The notes beneath the pieces were generated by a model. It made no database searches. It was given only the letters and a program-made list of their open reading frames with translations, and was not told where the DNA came from. Below are positions 8,494-20,278 of a stretch of 64,000 bases of DNA, piece after piece (positions within the stretch are counted from its first letter, which is position 1; every line of letters begins with the position of its first letter). A program made the position numbers and the translations under genes. Source of the DNA: Parasphingopyxis algicola (lineage in GTDB: Bacteria; Pseudomonadota; Alphaproteobacteria; Sphingomonadales; Sphingomonadaceae); the NCBI RefSeq assembly GCF_013378075.1, contig NZ_CP051131.1:682001-746000 (forward strand), in the 5' to 3' direction.

Positions 8494-9288
8494 ATGGACG
8501 TGACATGCCCCTCTCGGCCGGATGACCATCTCGGCGACCGGATTTCGCGGCTCGCGACGATCATGGAGCGCTTACGCGATCCGAAAACCGGTTGTCCCTG
8601 GGATGTCGAACAGGATTTCACCTCGATCGCACCGTACACGATCGAGGAAGCCTATGAGGTTGCCGATGCGATCGAGCGCGACGACATGGCGGCGCTCAAG
8701 GACGAACTCGGCGACCTGCAACTGCAGGTCGTGTTCCACGCCCGCATGGCCGAGGAAGCCGGTCATTTCGCGCTGTCCGACGTGCTCGACGGCATTTCCG
8801 ACAAGATGATCCGCCGGCACCCGCATGTATTCGGTCCGGAAGCGGACAATGGCGATGCAGGTCCGGGCTGGGAGGCCATCAAGGAGGCGGAGCGGGCGGA
8901 AAAGGGCGGACATAGTACGCTGGATGGGGTTGCGACCGCACTTCCCGCGCTATTGCGCGCCGAAAAACTCCAGAAGCGGGCAGCGCGTGCCGGATTCGAC
9001 TGGCCGGATGCGACCGGTCCAAGGGCCAAGATCGAGGAAGAAATTTCCGAAGTGGAATGTGCCAAGAACGACACGCAACGCACTGAAGAGATTGGAGATT
9101 TACTATTCGCGGTCGTCAACTGGGCGCGCCATCTCAAAATCGACCCGGAAGCCGCGCTGCGGGCCGCGAACGCCAAGTTCGAGCGGCGTTTCAGAACCAT
9201 GGAAGAACGCGCTGGCGCCGGCTTTTCCGGGCTTTCGCTCGACGAGATGGAACGGCTTTGGGCGGCCGCGAAGCGTGAAGAAGCCTAG
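8494..9288 (+). CDS. mazG: Nucleoside triphosphate pyrophosphohydrolase
   Basis: MazG hydrolyses NTPs and dNTPs to monophosphates and pyrophosphate, clearing abnormal nucleotides and modulating stress alarmones. The 264-aa protein has the tandem all-alpha NTP-PPase layout. Domain one carries GCPWD, then EEAYEVADAI and DELGDLQLQVVFHA, which are the acidic metal-binding helices. Domain two has KIEEEISEVE and EEIGDLLFAVVNWARH. Length and both acidic motif sets are typical. It is monocistronic, and its stop overlaps the convergent hflX stop by four bases. Confidence 0.95.
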   Translation: MDVTCPSRPDDHLGDRISRLATIMERLRDPKTGCPWDVEQDFTSIAPYTIEEAYEVADAIERDDMAALKDELGDLQLQVVFHARMAEEAGHFALSDVLDGISDKMIRRHPHVFGPEADNGDAGPGWEAIKEAERAEKGGHSTLDGVATALPALLRAEKLQKRAARAGFDWPDATGPRAKIEEEISEVECAKNDTQRTEEIGDLLFAVVNWARHLKIDPEAALRAANAKFERRFRTMEERAGAGFSGLSLDEMERLWAAAKREEA

Positions 9289-10595
9289 CCGGCCTCTACC
9301 CGGTCCTGAAAACGGTCCCAATCGATCGCCGAGAGTTTTACCGAAACATGCATGATATCGCCGTCAACATGTTGATCCAGAACGCTTCCGTTGCGGTGAA
9401 GCCAGGCGAGATTTTCGCCATCGGACAGCTGAAGCCGCACATCGTGCACGGCACGACCGCGATCGAGCCGTTCGGCGATCAGGAGGCGCAGACCCTCGAT
9501 CCCCTCCCCGGTCAACGCCGAGACCGCGACCACGTCGGCACGGCGATCGGCGGCGTTGCACAACTGTTCGCGCGCCGCATCCTCGAGCGCGTCGATCTTG
9601 TTCCACGCCTCGATCAGCGGGGCACTCCCCTCCCCGTCGATCGCGTCGATCTCCTTCAGCACCGTCTCGACATCGGCGCTCTGCGCGTCGCTGTCGGGAT
9701 GCGAAACGTCGCGCACATGGACGATGAGATCCGCCGCATTGACCTCCTCCAGAGTGGCGCGGAACGCGGCGACCAACTGGGTCGGCAGATCCGACACGAA
9801 GCCGACCGTGTCGGACAGGATCGCCTTGTCGAGGCCGGGTAATGTTATCTCGCGCATCGTCGGATCGAGCGTGGCGAACAGCAAATCCGCCGCCATGACG
9901 TCACCGCCCGTCATCCTGTTGAAAAGCGTCGATTTTCCGGCATTCGTATAGCCGACGAGCGCGATGACCGGCCACGGCGCCTTCTGCCGGCGGGCCCGGT
10001 GCAGGCTGCGCGTCCGCCGCACCTGTTCGAGTTCGCGGCGCAGTTTCGCCATCCGGTCGCGGATCATGCGCCTGTCAGCCTCGATCTGGGTCTCGCCCGG
10101 ACCGCCGAGAAAACCGAAACCGCCGCGCTGCCGTTCCAGGTGGGTCCAGCTCCTGACAAGCCGCCCGGCCTGATAGTCGAGATGCGCGAGTTCGACCTGC
10201 AAACGCCCTTCCGCGGTCGCCGCGCGCTCGCCGAATATTTCGAGGATCAGCCCCGTTCGATCAATGACCTTGATCTTGAGTTCATCTTCGAGGTTCTTTT
10301 GCTGAACGGGCGTCAGGGCCGCGTCGACAATGGCGAGATCGGCTGCGGCAAGCCGCGTTTCCACGGCGAGGCTTTCCACCTGTCCCTTGCCGAACAGCGT
10401 GGCCGGCCGCGCCTGGCGCAGTTTGACCGCGCGTTTCTCGGCGACCTCGATGCCGATCGCCTCCGCCAGCCCCGCCGCCTCTTCGAGCCGCGCATCGCTG
10501 TCGCGGCTGTCCTCGCGCCCGAAATCGGGAAAGACGATCAGCGCGCGGTCACCGCGCCTCAGGCCGTCAAGTTCGTCGCGGTCGAAAACGCTCAA
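9285..10595 (-). CDS. hflX: GTPase HflX
   Basis: HflX is a ribosome-associated GTPase that rescues or splits stalled 70S ribosomes, mainly in stress. An N-terminal HflX domain (about residues 25-180, with ATLFGKGQVE and ERQRGGFGFLGGPGE) precedes a G domain with GYTNAGKSTLF (G1), DTVGFVSDLP (G3) and NKIDA (G4). I chose the TTG at 10595, 10 bases after the hfq stop, because it gives LSVFDRDEL directly at the family start. In-frame ATGs at 10649 and 10676 would overlap hfq. It is the last gene of the dusB-ntrY-ntrX-hfq-hflX block. Confidence 0.93.
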   Translation of the reverse strand: MSVFDRDELDGLRRGDRALIVFPDFGREDSRDSDARLEEAAGLAEAIGIEVAEKRAVKLRQARPATLFGKGQVESLAVETRLAAADLAIVDAALTPVQQKNLEDELKIKVIDRTGLILEIFGERAATAEGRLQVELAHLDYQAGRLVRSWTHLERQRGGFGFLGGPGETQIEADRRMIRDRMAKLRRELEQVRRTRSLHRARRQKAPWPVIALVGYTNAGKSTLFNRMTGGDVMAADLLFATLDPTMREITLPGLDKAILSDTVGFVSDLPTQLVAAFRATLEEVNAADLIVHVRDVSHPDSDAQSADVETVLKEIDAIDGEGSAPLIEAWNKIDALEDAAREQLCNAADRRADVVAVSALTGEGIEGLRLLIAERLDRGRAVHDVRLQLSDGENLAWLHRNGSVLDQHVDGDIMHVSVKLSAIDWDRFQDRVEAG

Positions 10596-10605
10596 AGCCG
10601 AAGAC

Positions 10606-11091
10606 TCAGGATGGCGCGTCTGGATCGGCGCTGCCGAGATCGATCGCATTGGCGGGCTGGATCGTCGAAATCGCATGTTTGTAGACCAGCTGCGACTGGC
10701 CGTCGCGGTTCAGCAGCAGGCAGAACAAGTCGAACGCGGCCACTTCGCCCTGCAGCATTACCCCGTTGACGAGAAACATCGTCACCGGATCGCGCTCGCG
10801 CTTGACGGCATTGAGGAAGATTTCCTGCAGCAGCTTGCCGCGTTTTTCTTCCGCGAAGGCCTCCTCGATCTCCGTCATATCCATCGGCCCGCCGGGCATG
10901 ATGGTCGAGATCGCGTGTTTATAGACGAGTTGCGACTGGCCATCGCGGCGCAGCAGCACCGAGAAGTTGTCAAACCAGGTGATGACGCCCTGGAGCTTCA
11001 CGCCCTTCACGAGAAACATCGTGACCGGCGTTTTGCTTTTACGCAGCGTGTTGAGAAACAGATCCTGAAGTATATTGACCTTTTCAGCCAT
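10606..11091 (-). CDS. hfq: RNA chaperone Hfq with two tandem Hfq (Sm-like) domains
   Basis: Hfq binds small RNAs and mRNAs and promotes their pairing. The usual protein has about 80-100 residues with one Sm fold, but this 161-aa product holds two complete copies. Copy one, at about residues 6-70, runs from NILQDLFLN to [10 protein letters not shown]. Copy two, at about 88-150, runs from KLLQEIFLN to [11 protein letters not shown] short acidic linker ([15 protein letters not shown]) joins them. Each copy keeps the proximal-face motif YKHAIST. The rim patch differs: copy one has LRKSK and copy two has VKRER, closer to the arginine-rich rim of enteric Hfq. The ATG at 11091 has a GGAGG six bases upstream. 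It lies between ntrX and hflX. Confidence 0.95.
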   Translation of the reverse strand: MAEKVNILQDLFLNTLRKSKTPVTMFLVKGVKLQGVITWFDNFSVLLRRDGQSQLVYKHAISTIMPGGPMDMTEIEEAFAEEKRGKLLQEIFLNAVKRERDPVTMFLVNGVMLQGEVAAFDLFCLLLNRDGQSQLVYKHAISTIQPANAIDLGSADPDAPS

Positions 11092-11209
11092 TTTCGGCCT
11101 CCGGTTCTTGGCGGGTCGTGGCCCGCTGGGCATCGTTTTTCGACGTCTGTTCGACAAGGCGGCGACCCGCCTCTTTCCGAAATGTAGGTGGGGCGATGCC
11201 CGACTTCAA

Positions 11210-12591
<1,382 letters not shown>

Positions 12592-12592
<1 letters not shown>

Positions 12593-14859
12593 CAGGATGC
12601 CTCCTCATCGTTACGCGTTAACTGAAACAGGCGATCTTCACCCTCGGTATCGCCGGACATCGAGTCCTTGAGCGGCGCCAGCGCCTCGACGTCGAACGCG
12701 ACACGCACCCGCGTACCGCCTTCCTTGCGATCGGAAAATGTGACCGTGCCGAAATGCTCCTCGACGATCTTCTTGACGATCGCGAGGCCCAGGCCAGTCC
12801 CGCTTTCCCGGGTGGTCATATAGGGCTCGGTGAGCCGTTCGCGCTCCGCCGGCAAGCCGACACCATTATCCTCGACATCGACGATGATCCGTCCGTCAGC
12901 CTCCGAAACGCTCAGCCTGACCAGTCCGCCGGGCTCGCCTTCGCCATGCTTCTGTTCGACGGCCTCGACGGCGTTCTTGACCACATTGGTCAGGGCCTGG
13001 CCCAGCTGCCGGCGGTCGCAGACCAGCGGCGGGAGCTCTTCGCCGACTTGCTGTTCGAATGCGATCTCGGGATGCGCGACTTCATGCAGGAAGACGGCCT
13101 GGCGTGCGATATCGACGATCGATTCCTCCCGGAAAACGGGTTTCGGCATGCGCGCGAAAGAGGAGAATTCGTCGACCATCCGCCGGAGATCGCCGACCTG
13201 ACGGACAATGGTTCCCGTCAGCTTGGCGAAAACGCCGCTATCGGGGTCGGCGGCATCGCCGAACCGTCGCTGCAGCCGTTCGGCCGCCAGTTGGATCGGC
13301 GTCAGCGGATTCTTGATCTCATGGGCGATGCGCCGGGCGACGTCCGACCAGGCCGCTCGCCGCTGATCGAGCAACTGCTGGGTGATATCGTCGAAGGTCA
13401 GAACGTGGCCGCCCTGATCCTCGACCAGGGTGACCGCCAGCGTGCGCGGCTCGCCGCCGCTCGTCATCTGGATGATCTTCTCGCTGTCGCGGCCGTCGAG
13501 CAGCCGGTCGAGTTCCGGCGCTATGTCCTTCAGGCACTTCGCCATGACCGCATGCTGCTCCACTTCCATGAGTTCGGCGGCCGAACGATTGATCAGACGA
13601 ACCCGCCGTTCGCTGTCGACCGAGACCACGCCTGCGGTCACGCTCGACAAAACCGCTTCGATAAAGGCGCGGCGGCTGTCGAGCTGGTCGTTGGCGAGCA
13701 CCAGCGCGCCGGTCTGTTCCTCGAGCCGGCCGGTCATCCCGTTGAACGCGCTGGCCAAAGTGCCGATCTCGTCATGGGCGCCCGCTTCAGGCACCCGCGT
13801 CGAGAGATCGCCATCGGCCACTTTGCGGGCCGCCTGGACCAAAGCGCCGACGGGCCTGACAAGTCGGTCCGCCACCGTCAGTGCAATCCAGATTGCGGCC
13901 GCCACAATCAGCAGCGAAATGACGAGCAACGCAACGTTGAACCGCAACTGCATCACCTGGCCGCGATCGATCAGTTCGTCATAATCGTTGAGGATCGCCT
14001 GGGCACGTTCGGTCTGCAATTGCATCTGCGGATCCGACGCCCGCGACGCGTAAATCAGATAAGGGGAATCATCGCCGAACCGGGCAAGGGCCTCGAACCG
14101 GTCGCCGGCATCGTTGACCGCCGACTGGCGTTCGGCATCGAGCGTCGCGAGCAGCGATGCCGTCAGCCGCGATTCCATCGAGCTGTTGTCGGGATTGACG
14201 AGCGCGACGGTCCGCACATCGCCTCCCTCACCTACCGTGAATATCGCCGCATCGGATAGTTCGCGCGCATAAACCTGAAAGGCGAAATTCTGTACGAATT
14301 CAGGCGATTCGAACGACGATCCCTCGACCAGAGGTGCAAGGTCCGCCGCCATGGTTCGCGTCTCCGCCTCCACCTCCTCCAGGCTTTCGAGATAGAAATC
14401 CTGGGCAAGGCTGCCAGCGTTCTCGAGCGTGTCGCGCGCGCGCTCCGAAAACCAGAATTCCACGCCATATTGGAACAGCAACGATGCGAAAATCACGACC
14501 AGCAAGGTCGGCACCGCAGCGATGCCGGAGAACAGTGCGACAAGGCGGACGTGCAGCCGCCCCTTGCCGCCGATCGGCGAGCGCGCGGCGCGGCGCTGGG
14601 CTATTCGCCGCGCGATCAGCACCATCAGGAACATCGCCGGGACGAGGAGCGCCACCAACAATGAAGCCGTCAGGAACGGGGTGAGGAACAGTTCGTCCGA
14701 GCCCTGGCGCGTTACGATGAAATAGCTGAGCGCGACCATGGAGAGGAACACGCCGAGCGCGACGAGCTCGATAGACGGCATGAACCAGCTCTTGTGGCGC
14801 AGCCCGTCCAAGCCGCCGTCGCCGCCTGCCAATTCCCCGGAAACCGCCTCGGTCGTCAT
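12592..14859 (-). CDS. ntrY: Nitrogen-regulation sensor histidine kinase NtrY
   Basis: NtrY is the membrane sensor kinase for NtrX. From the chosen ATG (MTTEAVSGEL) it is 755 aa. It has three hydrophobic segments near the N-terminus, a periplasmic region, another membrane segment (FNVALLVISLLIVAAAIWIAL), a HAMP domain (DRLVRPVGAL...DEIGTLASAFNGM), a PAS domain, a HisKA box IAHEIKNPLTPIQ with the phospho-accepting His, and a full HATPase domain (NVVKNAVEAVE, VEDNGVGLP, GTGLGLAIVKKI). An upstream in-frame start at 14925 adds 22 unlikely residues. dusB lies upstream with no ntrBC between. Confidence 0.94.
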
Positions 14860-14970
14860 CGTTGCACGGCTAACACAGTCCCGTTGCATAGAAAACACAG
14901 TTTTCCAGACATACGGGCGTTCCATGACGCTCGCATCGGGCGGTCCGTCGCAAAATCGACAGTGCGGCGA

Positions 14971-15969
14971 TCAAGCCGCGGCGCGTTCGAGCGCGGGCCC
15001 GAAAAAGTCGGCCAGCATCTGCAGCACCTGTTCGGGATCGTCTTCCTGATTGGCGCGGTTCCGGAATTCGGCCGATCCCGGAAGGCCCCTGGTGTACCAA
15101 CCGATATGCTTGCGAGCGACCTTCACCCCGACATCGCCACCATAATGATCGAGCATATCGCGATAATGGGCGGCGATGACGCGATACTGTTCATCGAGCG
15201 ACGGATCGGTACGCCGCTCGCCGGTCGCAAACCAGTGCATGATCTGGCTGAGCAGCCAGGGTTTCCCATAGGCTCCGCGGCCAACCATGACACCGTCGGC
15301 GCCCGACTGACGCAACGCCTCCTCGGCATCTTCGATCGAGCAGATATCGCCGTTGACGATGACCGGCAGCGACACCGCCTGCTTGACCTCCGACACAAAG
15401 GCCCAATCGGCATGACCTTTGTACATCTGGCAGCGCGTCCGGCCGTGCACGGTGATCAGCTGCGCGCCGAGATCCTCGGCGATCCGCGCGAGTTCCGGCG
15501 CATTGCGGCTGGAATCGTCCCATCCCGTCCGCATCTTCACGGTCACGGGCACCTGGACCGCCTTCACCGTCGCCTCGATCAATGAGGCGGCCAGCGGCAA
15601 ATCGCGCATCAGCGCCGATCCCGCATCGCCATTGACGACCTTCTTGACCGGACAGCCCATGTTGATGTCGATAATCGCTGCGCCGCGATCCTCGTTGAGG
15701 CGCGCGGCATCTGCCATCACATCGGGCTCGCAGCCGGCGAGCTGCATCGACACCGGCTCCTCGATCGGATCCCAGGCCGCTTTTTGCAGCGACTGGCGCG
15801 TTTCGCGGACCATCGCATGGCTCGCGATCATCTCGGTGACGTTGAGGCCCGAGCCGTAGCGGCGGACGAGCCGACGGAACGGCCGGTCGGTGACGCCCGT
15901 CATCGGCGCCAGGACTACCGGCGTTTCGATCGTCAGCGGACCGATGGAGATGGGGGCAAGCGTTGTCAT
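14971..15969 (-). CDS. dusB: tRNA-dihydrouridine synthase B
   Basis: DusB reduces specific uridines in the tRNA D-loop to dihydrouridine using FMN and NADPH. The TIM-barrel protein has APMTGVTDRPFRRL near the start, the DINMGCPVKKV motif with the catalytic Cys, TVHGRTRCQMYKG, and GADGVMVGRGAYGKPW for phosphate binding. The start is probably MTTLAPISIG at 15969; ATG at 15972 or 16020 are alternatives. In many alphaproteobacteria this gene (old name nifR3) heads a nifR3-ntrB-ntrC-ntrY-ntrX operon; here it leads directly to ntrY. Confidence 0.94.
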   Translation of the reverse strand: MTTLAPISIGPLTIETPVVLAPMTGVTDRPFRRLVRRYGSGLNVTEMIASHAMVRETRQSLQKAAWDPIEEPVSMQLAGCEPDVMADAARLNEDRGAAIIDINMGCPVKKVVNGDAGSALMRDLPLAASLIEATVKAVQVPVTVKMRTGWDDSSRNAPELARIAEDLGAQLITVHGRTRCQMYKGHADWAFVSEVKQAVSLPVIVNGDICSIEDAEEALRQSGADGVMVGRGAYGKPWLLSQIMHWFATGERRTDPSLDEQYRVIAAHYRDMLDHYGGDVGVKVARKHIGWYTRGLPGSAEFRNRANQEDDPEQVLQMLADFFGPALERAAA

Positions 15970-16040
15970 CATGCGTTTCGTTTCTGGCGCGCATCTAGTG
16001 ATAAAGGCGTTGGCGGGCAAGCCGGGGCTCGGCTAAGGCG

Positions 16041-17207
16041 ATGGCGATGTCGGATCGAGCCCATATCGTCGCACTGATCGTCGCAGCCGGCAAAGGCGAA
16101 CGGGCGGGCGGCGATACGCCCAAACAATATCGGGATTTTCGCGGCCAGACCGTGCTCGCGCATGCCATCGATGCGCTGACATCACATCCAGCCATCCAAG
16201 ACATCCGGGTCGTGATCGGCGAAGGCCAGGAGCAGGCCTATCGGCAAGCGATCGGATCACGCGACCCGCCCCCGCCGATCATCGGCGGCGCGTCGCGTCA
16301 GGAATCCGTGCGGAACGGGCTCGAGGCGCTCGCCACGTCCGGCGGCGCCGATATCGTGTTGATCCATGACGCCGCCCGTCCCTTTACACCGGCCGCGGTC
16401 ATCGACCGGCTGATCGACGCGCTCGACGCGGACGGCGGCGCGATCCCCGCCCTGCCCGTGATCGACAGTCTCGCGCGCACGGACGGCCGCACCGTCGACC
16501 GCTCCGAATTCGTCACGATCCAGACGCCGCAAGCCTTTCGCTTCGACACGATCCTCTCGGCGCACCGGAACTGGACCGGCGATCGGCCCGCAACCGACGA
16601 CGCCGCGATCGCCCGTGCCGCGGGTCATTCGGTCGCGTTGGTCGCCGGCGATCCCGCGCTCAAGAAGATCACTTTTGCCGAGGATTTCGCGATGCCTTCC
16701 AGCCTGTCAGCACCTTCCTCCGCTCTGATCCGCACCGGCCTCGGCTATGACGTCCACGCCTTTACCGAGGGCGATCATGTCTGGCTGTGCGGCGTCGAAA
16801 TTCCCCATGATCGGGCGTTAGCCGGTCATTCCGATGCGGATGTCGGGCTCCACGCGCTGACCGACGCCATTCTCGGCGCGCTCGGCGAAGGCGATATCGG
16901 CGACCATTTCCCGCCCAGCGACCCGCAATGGAAGGGAGCGGCCTCGCATCGCTTTCTCGAACATGCCCGCGATCTTGCGGCGGAACGAAATGCCGCCATC
17001 CATCATGTCGATGTGACCCTGATCTGCGAGGCGCCGAAGATCGGCCCGCACCGCGCCGCGATGCGGGCCCGGATCGCCGAAATCCTTGCGATCCCGGAAA
17101 AATCTGTCAGCGTGAAGGCCACGACGACCGAGAAGCTCGGTTTTACGGGGCGCAGCGAAGGCATTGCCGCACAGGCGATCGCCACGCTCGGAGACATGGG
17201 AGGGTGA
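16041..17207 (+). CDS. ispDF: Bifunctional IspD/IspF (MEP isoprenoid pathway)
   Basis: This fused enzyme covers two steps of non-mevalonate isoprenoid synthesis. IspD makes CDP-methylerythritol, and IspF cyclises the 2-phosphate to MEcPP. The 388-aa protein has IspD at about residues 8-220 ([19 protein letters not shown], the CTP-binding loop) and IspF at about 232-385 ([46 protein letters not shown]). Asp and His zinc ligands of IspF are present. Fusion of these domains is common in alphaproteobacteria. The gene is divergent from dusB across about 70 bases. Confidence 0.96.
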   Translation: MAMSDRAHIVALIVAAGKGERAGGDTPKQYRDFRGQTVLAHAIDALTSHPAIQDIRVVIGEGQEQAYRQAIGSRDPPPPIIGGASRQESVRNGLEALATSGGADIVLIHDAARPFTPAAVIDRLIDALDADGGAIPALPVIDSLARTDGRTVDRSEFVTIQTPQAFRFDTILSAHRNWTGDRPATDDAAIARAAGHSVALVAGDPALKKITFAEDFAMPSSLSAPSSALIRTGLGYDVHAFTEGDHVWLCGVEIPHDRALAGHSDADVGLHALTDAILGALGEGDIGDHFPPSDPQWKGAASHRFLEHARDLAAERNAAIHHVDVTLICEAPKIGPHRAAMRARIAEILAIPEKSVSVKATTTEKLGFTGRSEGIAAQAIATLGDMGG

Positions 17208-17208
17208 T

Positions 17209-17748
17209 ATGCGAGTGAAGAAATTGGCCGCTGGGGCGGCGTTAATGGGGTTATCGGCGCAAGCCGCCGCGCAGCCCGCCTGTCTGACGAGCGCCGAGGC
17301 CGAGACGATGATCCAGGCGATGCTGCCCAGCCTCATCGAGAATGTCAGCGAACAATGCGCACCCCACCTGCCGGCCAATGCCGGGCTGATCGCTCGCAGC
17401 CAGGCCCTGGGTCAACGTTATACGCCAGCGGCGGATGCGGCCCGGCCGGAAGCGGCGGGCCTCGCGCTGCGAATTCTGGACGAAGGCGAAGACGAAACCC
17501 CACCGTTCGACAAGGAATCCGGCGGCGAACTGGTGCTCGGTATTTTCGAGATGGGCATCGCGGTGGCCATGGCCGACGCCATGGACGCCGAGAGTTGCCC
17601 GATCGCGGACCGGGTCTTCACGGCACTCGAACCCCTTCCCTCGCGGAATTTTTCCAGTTTGCTGACGCTGCTCATCGAAATCGGCAGCCGCGACGACGAA
17701 GACGACGATCCCGGCCCGTTTTCGATCTGCGGCGTCGCGCAAGGCTGA
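17209..17748 (+). CDS. Small secreted protein of unknown function
   Basis: I do not recognise a family. The 179-aa protein has a signal peptide ([24 protein letters not shown]) with cleavage expected after AQA or AAA, so it is probably periplasmic. The mature part has four cysteines (in ACLTS, EQCAPH, ESCPIA and SICGVA), enough for two disulfides. It is rich in Asp and Glu, ending with an acidic run (RDDEDDDPG). It starts one base after the ispDF stop with a good GGAGGG ribosome binding site, and pncC follows two bases after its stop, so the three are likely co-transcribed. Confidence 0.75.
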   Translation: MRVKKLAAGAALMGLSAQAAAQPACLTSAEAETMIQAMLPSLIENVSEQCAPHLPANAGLIARSQALGQRYTPAADAARPEAAGLALRILDEGEDETPPFDKESGGELVLGIFEMGIAVAMADAMDAESCPIADRVFTALEPLPSRNFSSLLTLLIEIGSRDDEDDDPGPFSICGVAQG

Positions 17749-17750
17749 CC

Positions 17751-18284
17751 GTGACCGCCTCAGTGTATCTGCTGCCTAATGAACTGGTGGAGAAGGCCCG
17801 CTCGGTCATCGACGCCAATCGCTCGGCGGGGCGGCGGATCGCGCTCGCCGAAAGTTGCACCGGCGGACTGGTCGGCGCCGCCCTGACGGAAATTCCGGGC
17901 TCTTCCGATGTCTTTGATGCCAGTTTCGTGACCTATGCGAACGGCGCCAAGACGGCGCTGCTGGGCGTGCATGACGGCCTCATTGAAACGTTTGGAGCAG
18001 TATCGCCCGCCGTCGCCTGGGCAATGGCGCTCGGCGCGCTGGAACGCAGCGGCGCCGATATCGCCGTCTCGATCACCGGGGTTGCGGGGCCCGGCGGCGG
18101 AACCGACAAGAAACCGGTCGGTACCGTCATATTCGGGCGCGCGTTGCGGGGCGACGATCCCGATCAGGCGGATACCGAGCAGAAACGGTTTCCCGACCGG
18201 GGCCGGGCCGCGATCCGCCTTCAGGCGGCGCTATGGGCGCTGGAACTGCTGCTGCCCGAAACGGCGCGCCCGCCATCGCCGTAA
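17751..18284 (+). CDS. pncC: CinA C-terminal domain / nicotinamide-nucleotide amidase
   Basis: PncC deamidates nicotinamide mononucleotide to nicotinate mononucleotide in NAD recycling. This is the stand-alone CinA C-terminal domain of 177 aa with no COG1058 N-terminal domain. Hallmarks are [31 protein letters not shown], and [20 protein letters not shown]. The start is GTG at 17751, two bases past the upstream stop. Its 3' end overlaps the convergent ratA gene by 64 bases. The name cinA is often used, but a competence role is not implied. Confidence 0.9.
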   Translation: MTASVYLLPNELVEKARSVIDANRSAGRRIALAESCTGGLVGAALTEIPGSSDVFDASFVTYANGAKTALLGVHDGLIETFGAVSPAVAWAMALGALERSGADIAVSITGVAGPGGGTDKKPVGTVIFGRALRGDDPDQADTEQKRFPDRGRAAIRLQAALWALELLLPETARPPSP

Positions 18285-18706
18285 AGCGCGTCGGCGCGCG
18301 CCTCGAAACTGTCCGTCATCTTGCGGAGCGCGCGATCGAACACCTGGCCCGCCAGGCTTTCGAACACCCGGCTGCGAAAGGCGAAATCGACGCAGAATTC
18401 GATCGTGCAACCGCCGCTGTTGCTCGGTTCGAAACCCCATTCATTGTGCAGATATTTGAGCGGACCATCGAGATAATCGACCGCGATCCGGCAAGGCCGC
18501 TCCTTGTTCACCTTCGATGTGAACGTCTCGCGCAGCGATTTGAAGCCGACGACCAGATCCGCGACCATCGCGGTCTCGCTGTTGGAGCGTATCCGGGTGG
18601 CGATCACCCAGGGCAGGAATTCCTCATAGCGCCCGACATCCGCCACCAGGTCGAACATCTGTTCGGCCGTATAGGGTACGTGTCGGGTTTCGCTGTGACG
18701 TGGCAT
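18221..18706 (-). CDS. RatA/COQ10-type START-domain protein
   Basis: This belongs to the polyketide-cyclase/START-like family of COQ10 and RatA (YfjG). COQ10 proteins bind ubiquinone or its lipid precursors and support respiration; E. coli RatA was described as a ribosome-association toxin. The 161-aa protein begins [33 protein letters not shown], which is diagnostic. The position right after lipA is conserved in alphaproteobacteria. It overlaps the 3' end of pncC on the other strand. A quinone-binding role seems more likely than toxicity; no antitoxin gene is present. Confidence 0.88.
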   Translation of the reverse strand: MPRHSETRHVPYTAEQMFDLVADVGRYEEFLPWVIATRIRSNSETAMVADLVVGFKSLRETFTSKVNKERPCRIAVDYLDGPLKYLHNEWGFEPSNSGGCTIEFCVDFAFRSRVFESLAGQVFDRALRKMTDSFEARADALYGDGGRAVSGSSSSSAHSAA

Positions 18707-18716
18707 CGATAGGGCG

Positions 18717-19649
18717 TCAGGCCTTGGCCAATTGCGCCTCGCGCGCGGCGCGCAACTTCTCGAAATCGTCACCGGCATGATAGCTCGATCGGGTCAGCGG
18801 GCTGGAGGCGACGAGCAGGAAGCCCTTGGCCCGGGCAATGCCGGCATAGGCGTCGAACGCCTGCGGGCTGACGAAATCGATAACCTTCGCATGTTTTGGC
18901 GTCGGCTGGAGATACTGGCCCATCGTCAGGAAATCGACGCCCGCCGAACGCATATCGTCCATCACCTGGTGCACTTCCATCCGCTCCTCGCCAAGGCCCA
19001 GCATGACGCCGGACTTGGTGAAAATCGACGGATCGTGGCGCTTCACCTGTTCGAGCAGCCGGAGCGACGCATAATAGCGCGCGCCGGGGCGGATCGTCGG
19101 ATAGAGACGCGGAACCGTTTCCAGATTGTGATTGTAGACGTCCGGCCGCGCGGCGACGATCGCCTCCACAGCCGCTTCCGATTTGTTGCGGAAATCGGGC
19201 GTCAGTATCTCGATCGTCGTTTTGGGCGTCGTCTTGCGCAACGCCTCGATCACCTTGACGAACTGGCTCGCCCCGCCGTCCGGCAGATCATCGCGATCGA
19301 CCGAGGTCACGACGATATGTTCGAGACCAAGCGCGGCGGCAGCATCTGCCGTATGCTGGGGTTCGAGCGGATCGACAGCGCCCGGCATGCCCGTCTTCAC
19401 GTTGCAGAAGGCACAGGCCCGCGTGCAGACATCGCCGAGAATCATGACTGTCGCATGTTTCTTAGACCAGCATTCGCCGATATTCGGACAGGCGGCCTCC
19501 TCGCATACGGTATTGAGGTTCAATTCGCGCATCAGCTTGCGCGTTTGGTTGAACGTCTCGCCCATCGGCGCCTTCACCCGGATCCAGTCGGGCTTGCGTG
19601 GCCGTTTAACAGGCGTCGAAGCGGCAGTTTGCAGAGTCGCGTTGTCCAT
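18717..19649 (-). CDS. lipA: Lipoyl synthase
   Basis: LipA inserts two sulfurs into octanoyl groups on lipoyl domains using two 4Fe-4S clusters. The 310-aa protein has the auxiliary-cluster motif [12 protein letters not shown], the radical-SAM motif CTRACAFC, and a C-terminal region ending near [14 protein letters not shown], which supplies the conserved Ser ligand. It lies 10 bases upstream of ratA. Its product is needed by the pyruvate dehydrogenase encoded elsewhere in this window, whose E1 beta subunit carries a lipoyl domain. Confidence 0.97.
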   Translation of the reverse strand: MDNATLQTAASTPVKRPRKPDWIRVKAPMGETFNQTRKLMRELNLNTVCEEAACPNIGECWSKKHATVMILGDVCTRACAFCNVKTGMPGAVDPLEPQHTADAAAALGLEHIVVTSVDRDDLPDGGASQFVKVIEALRKTTPKTTIEILTPDFRNKSEAAVEAIVAARPDVYNHNLETVPRLYPTIRPGARYYASLRLLEQVKRHDPSIFTKSGVMLGLGEERMEVHQVMDDMRSAGVDFLTMGQYLQPTPKHAKVIDFVSPQAFDAYAGIARAKGFLLVASSPLTRSSYHAGDDFEKLRAAREAQLAKA

Positions 19650-19687
19650 GCTTCGCAGATAGCGATGGATCGCAACGATTTCCAGAA

Positions 19688-20278
19688 TTACTCGCCCGCC
19701 GGACCGAACGGAAGGCTGGCGGCCATGATGGGGGCCCGCTCCGGCAGATCGTCGCGAATGGCCGCGATCTCCTCGTCCGAAAGGCGGTAGACGATGCCTT
19801 CTCGAACACCGGCTTCTCCGGCGTTCGCATCGCCGCTATCGGCATAGCCGACGATGGCGCGCACCAGTTGCAGGCTCACGTCATAATCGCTGAGCTCGGC
19901 GTATCGTCCGCGAAAATCCACAATCGACAAGAGCGCATCCAGGCCGATATCGACCGGATCGGGATCGATCAGCGTCCATGCCGCCTCGGATGCACGGGCC
20001 CGCGCGACCCGCCCGGAATCCAGCACACTGCCGATATAGACGGATTCGGTCTGATATCCGTTGAGAGCGATCTCGAGGAGACCGCCGGACGCGGTCGGCA
20101 AATAGATGTTGCACGGCGTCACACAGCTATCGCCATATTCGCTGGTGACCGTTGCGCCCTCCGGTGCAGTTACGACCCGAACCGGATGCGCATTGGCGAA
20201 AGGCCGCCCGCTCACACATCCTGCCAAGGCCATCGAACCGACCGCTACGGCTACAGTCAGAAACCGGAAATTGTGCAT
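19688..20278 (-). CDS. Putative lipoprotein with PEGA-like segment
   Basis: The 196-aa protein starts at ATG 20278, with GGGGAG upstream. It has a lipoprotein signal ending MALAGC (Cys21). The next part ([27 protein letters not shown]) resembles a PEGA domain, a surface-exposed fold that carries the APEGA motif and often a Cys pair; both cysteines are seen. The C-terminal half is not recognisable. It is divergent from the sbtA gene. Function is unknown; an envelope-anchored role is likely. The longer open frame upstream of the chosen start has no family support. Confidence 0.78.
   Translation of the reverse strand: MHNFRFLTVAVAVGSMALAGCVSGRPFANAHPVRVVTAPEGATVTSEYGDSCVTPCNIYLPTASGGLLEIALNGYQTESVYIGSVLDSGRVARARASEAAWTLIDPDPVDIGLDALLSIVDFRGRYAELSDYDVSLQLVRAIVGYADSGDANAGEAGVREGIVYRLSDEEIAAIRDDLPERAPIMAASLPFGPAGE

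Noticed and set aside
12754-14259. 501-codon plus-strand frame
   Set aside because: Antisense to ntrY; no domain is recognisable.
18221-18706. RatA as part of a toxin-antitoxin system
   Set aside because: The sequence fits COQ10/START proteins, the position after lipA is conserved, and there is no antitoxin gene beside it.
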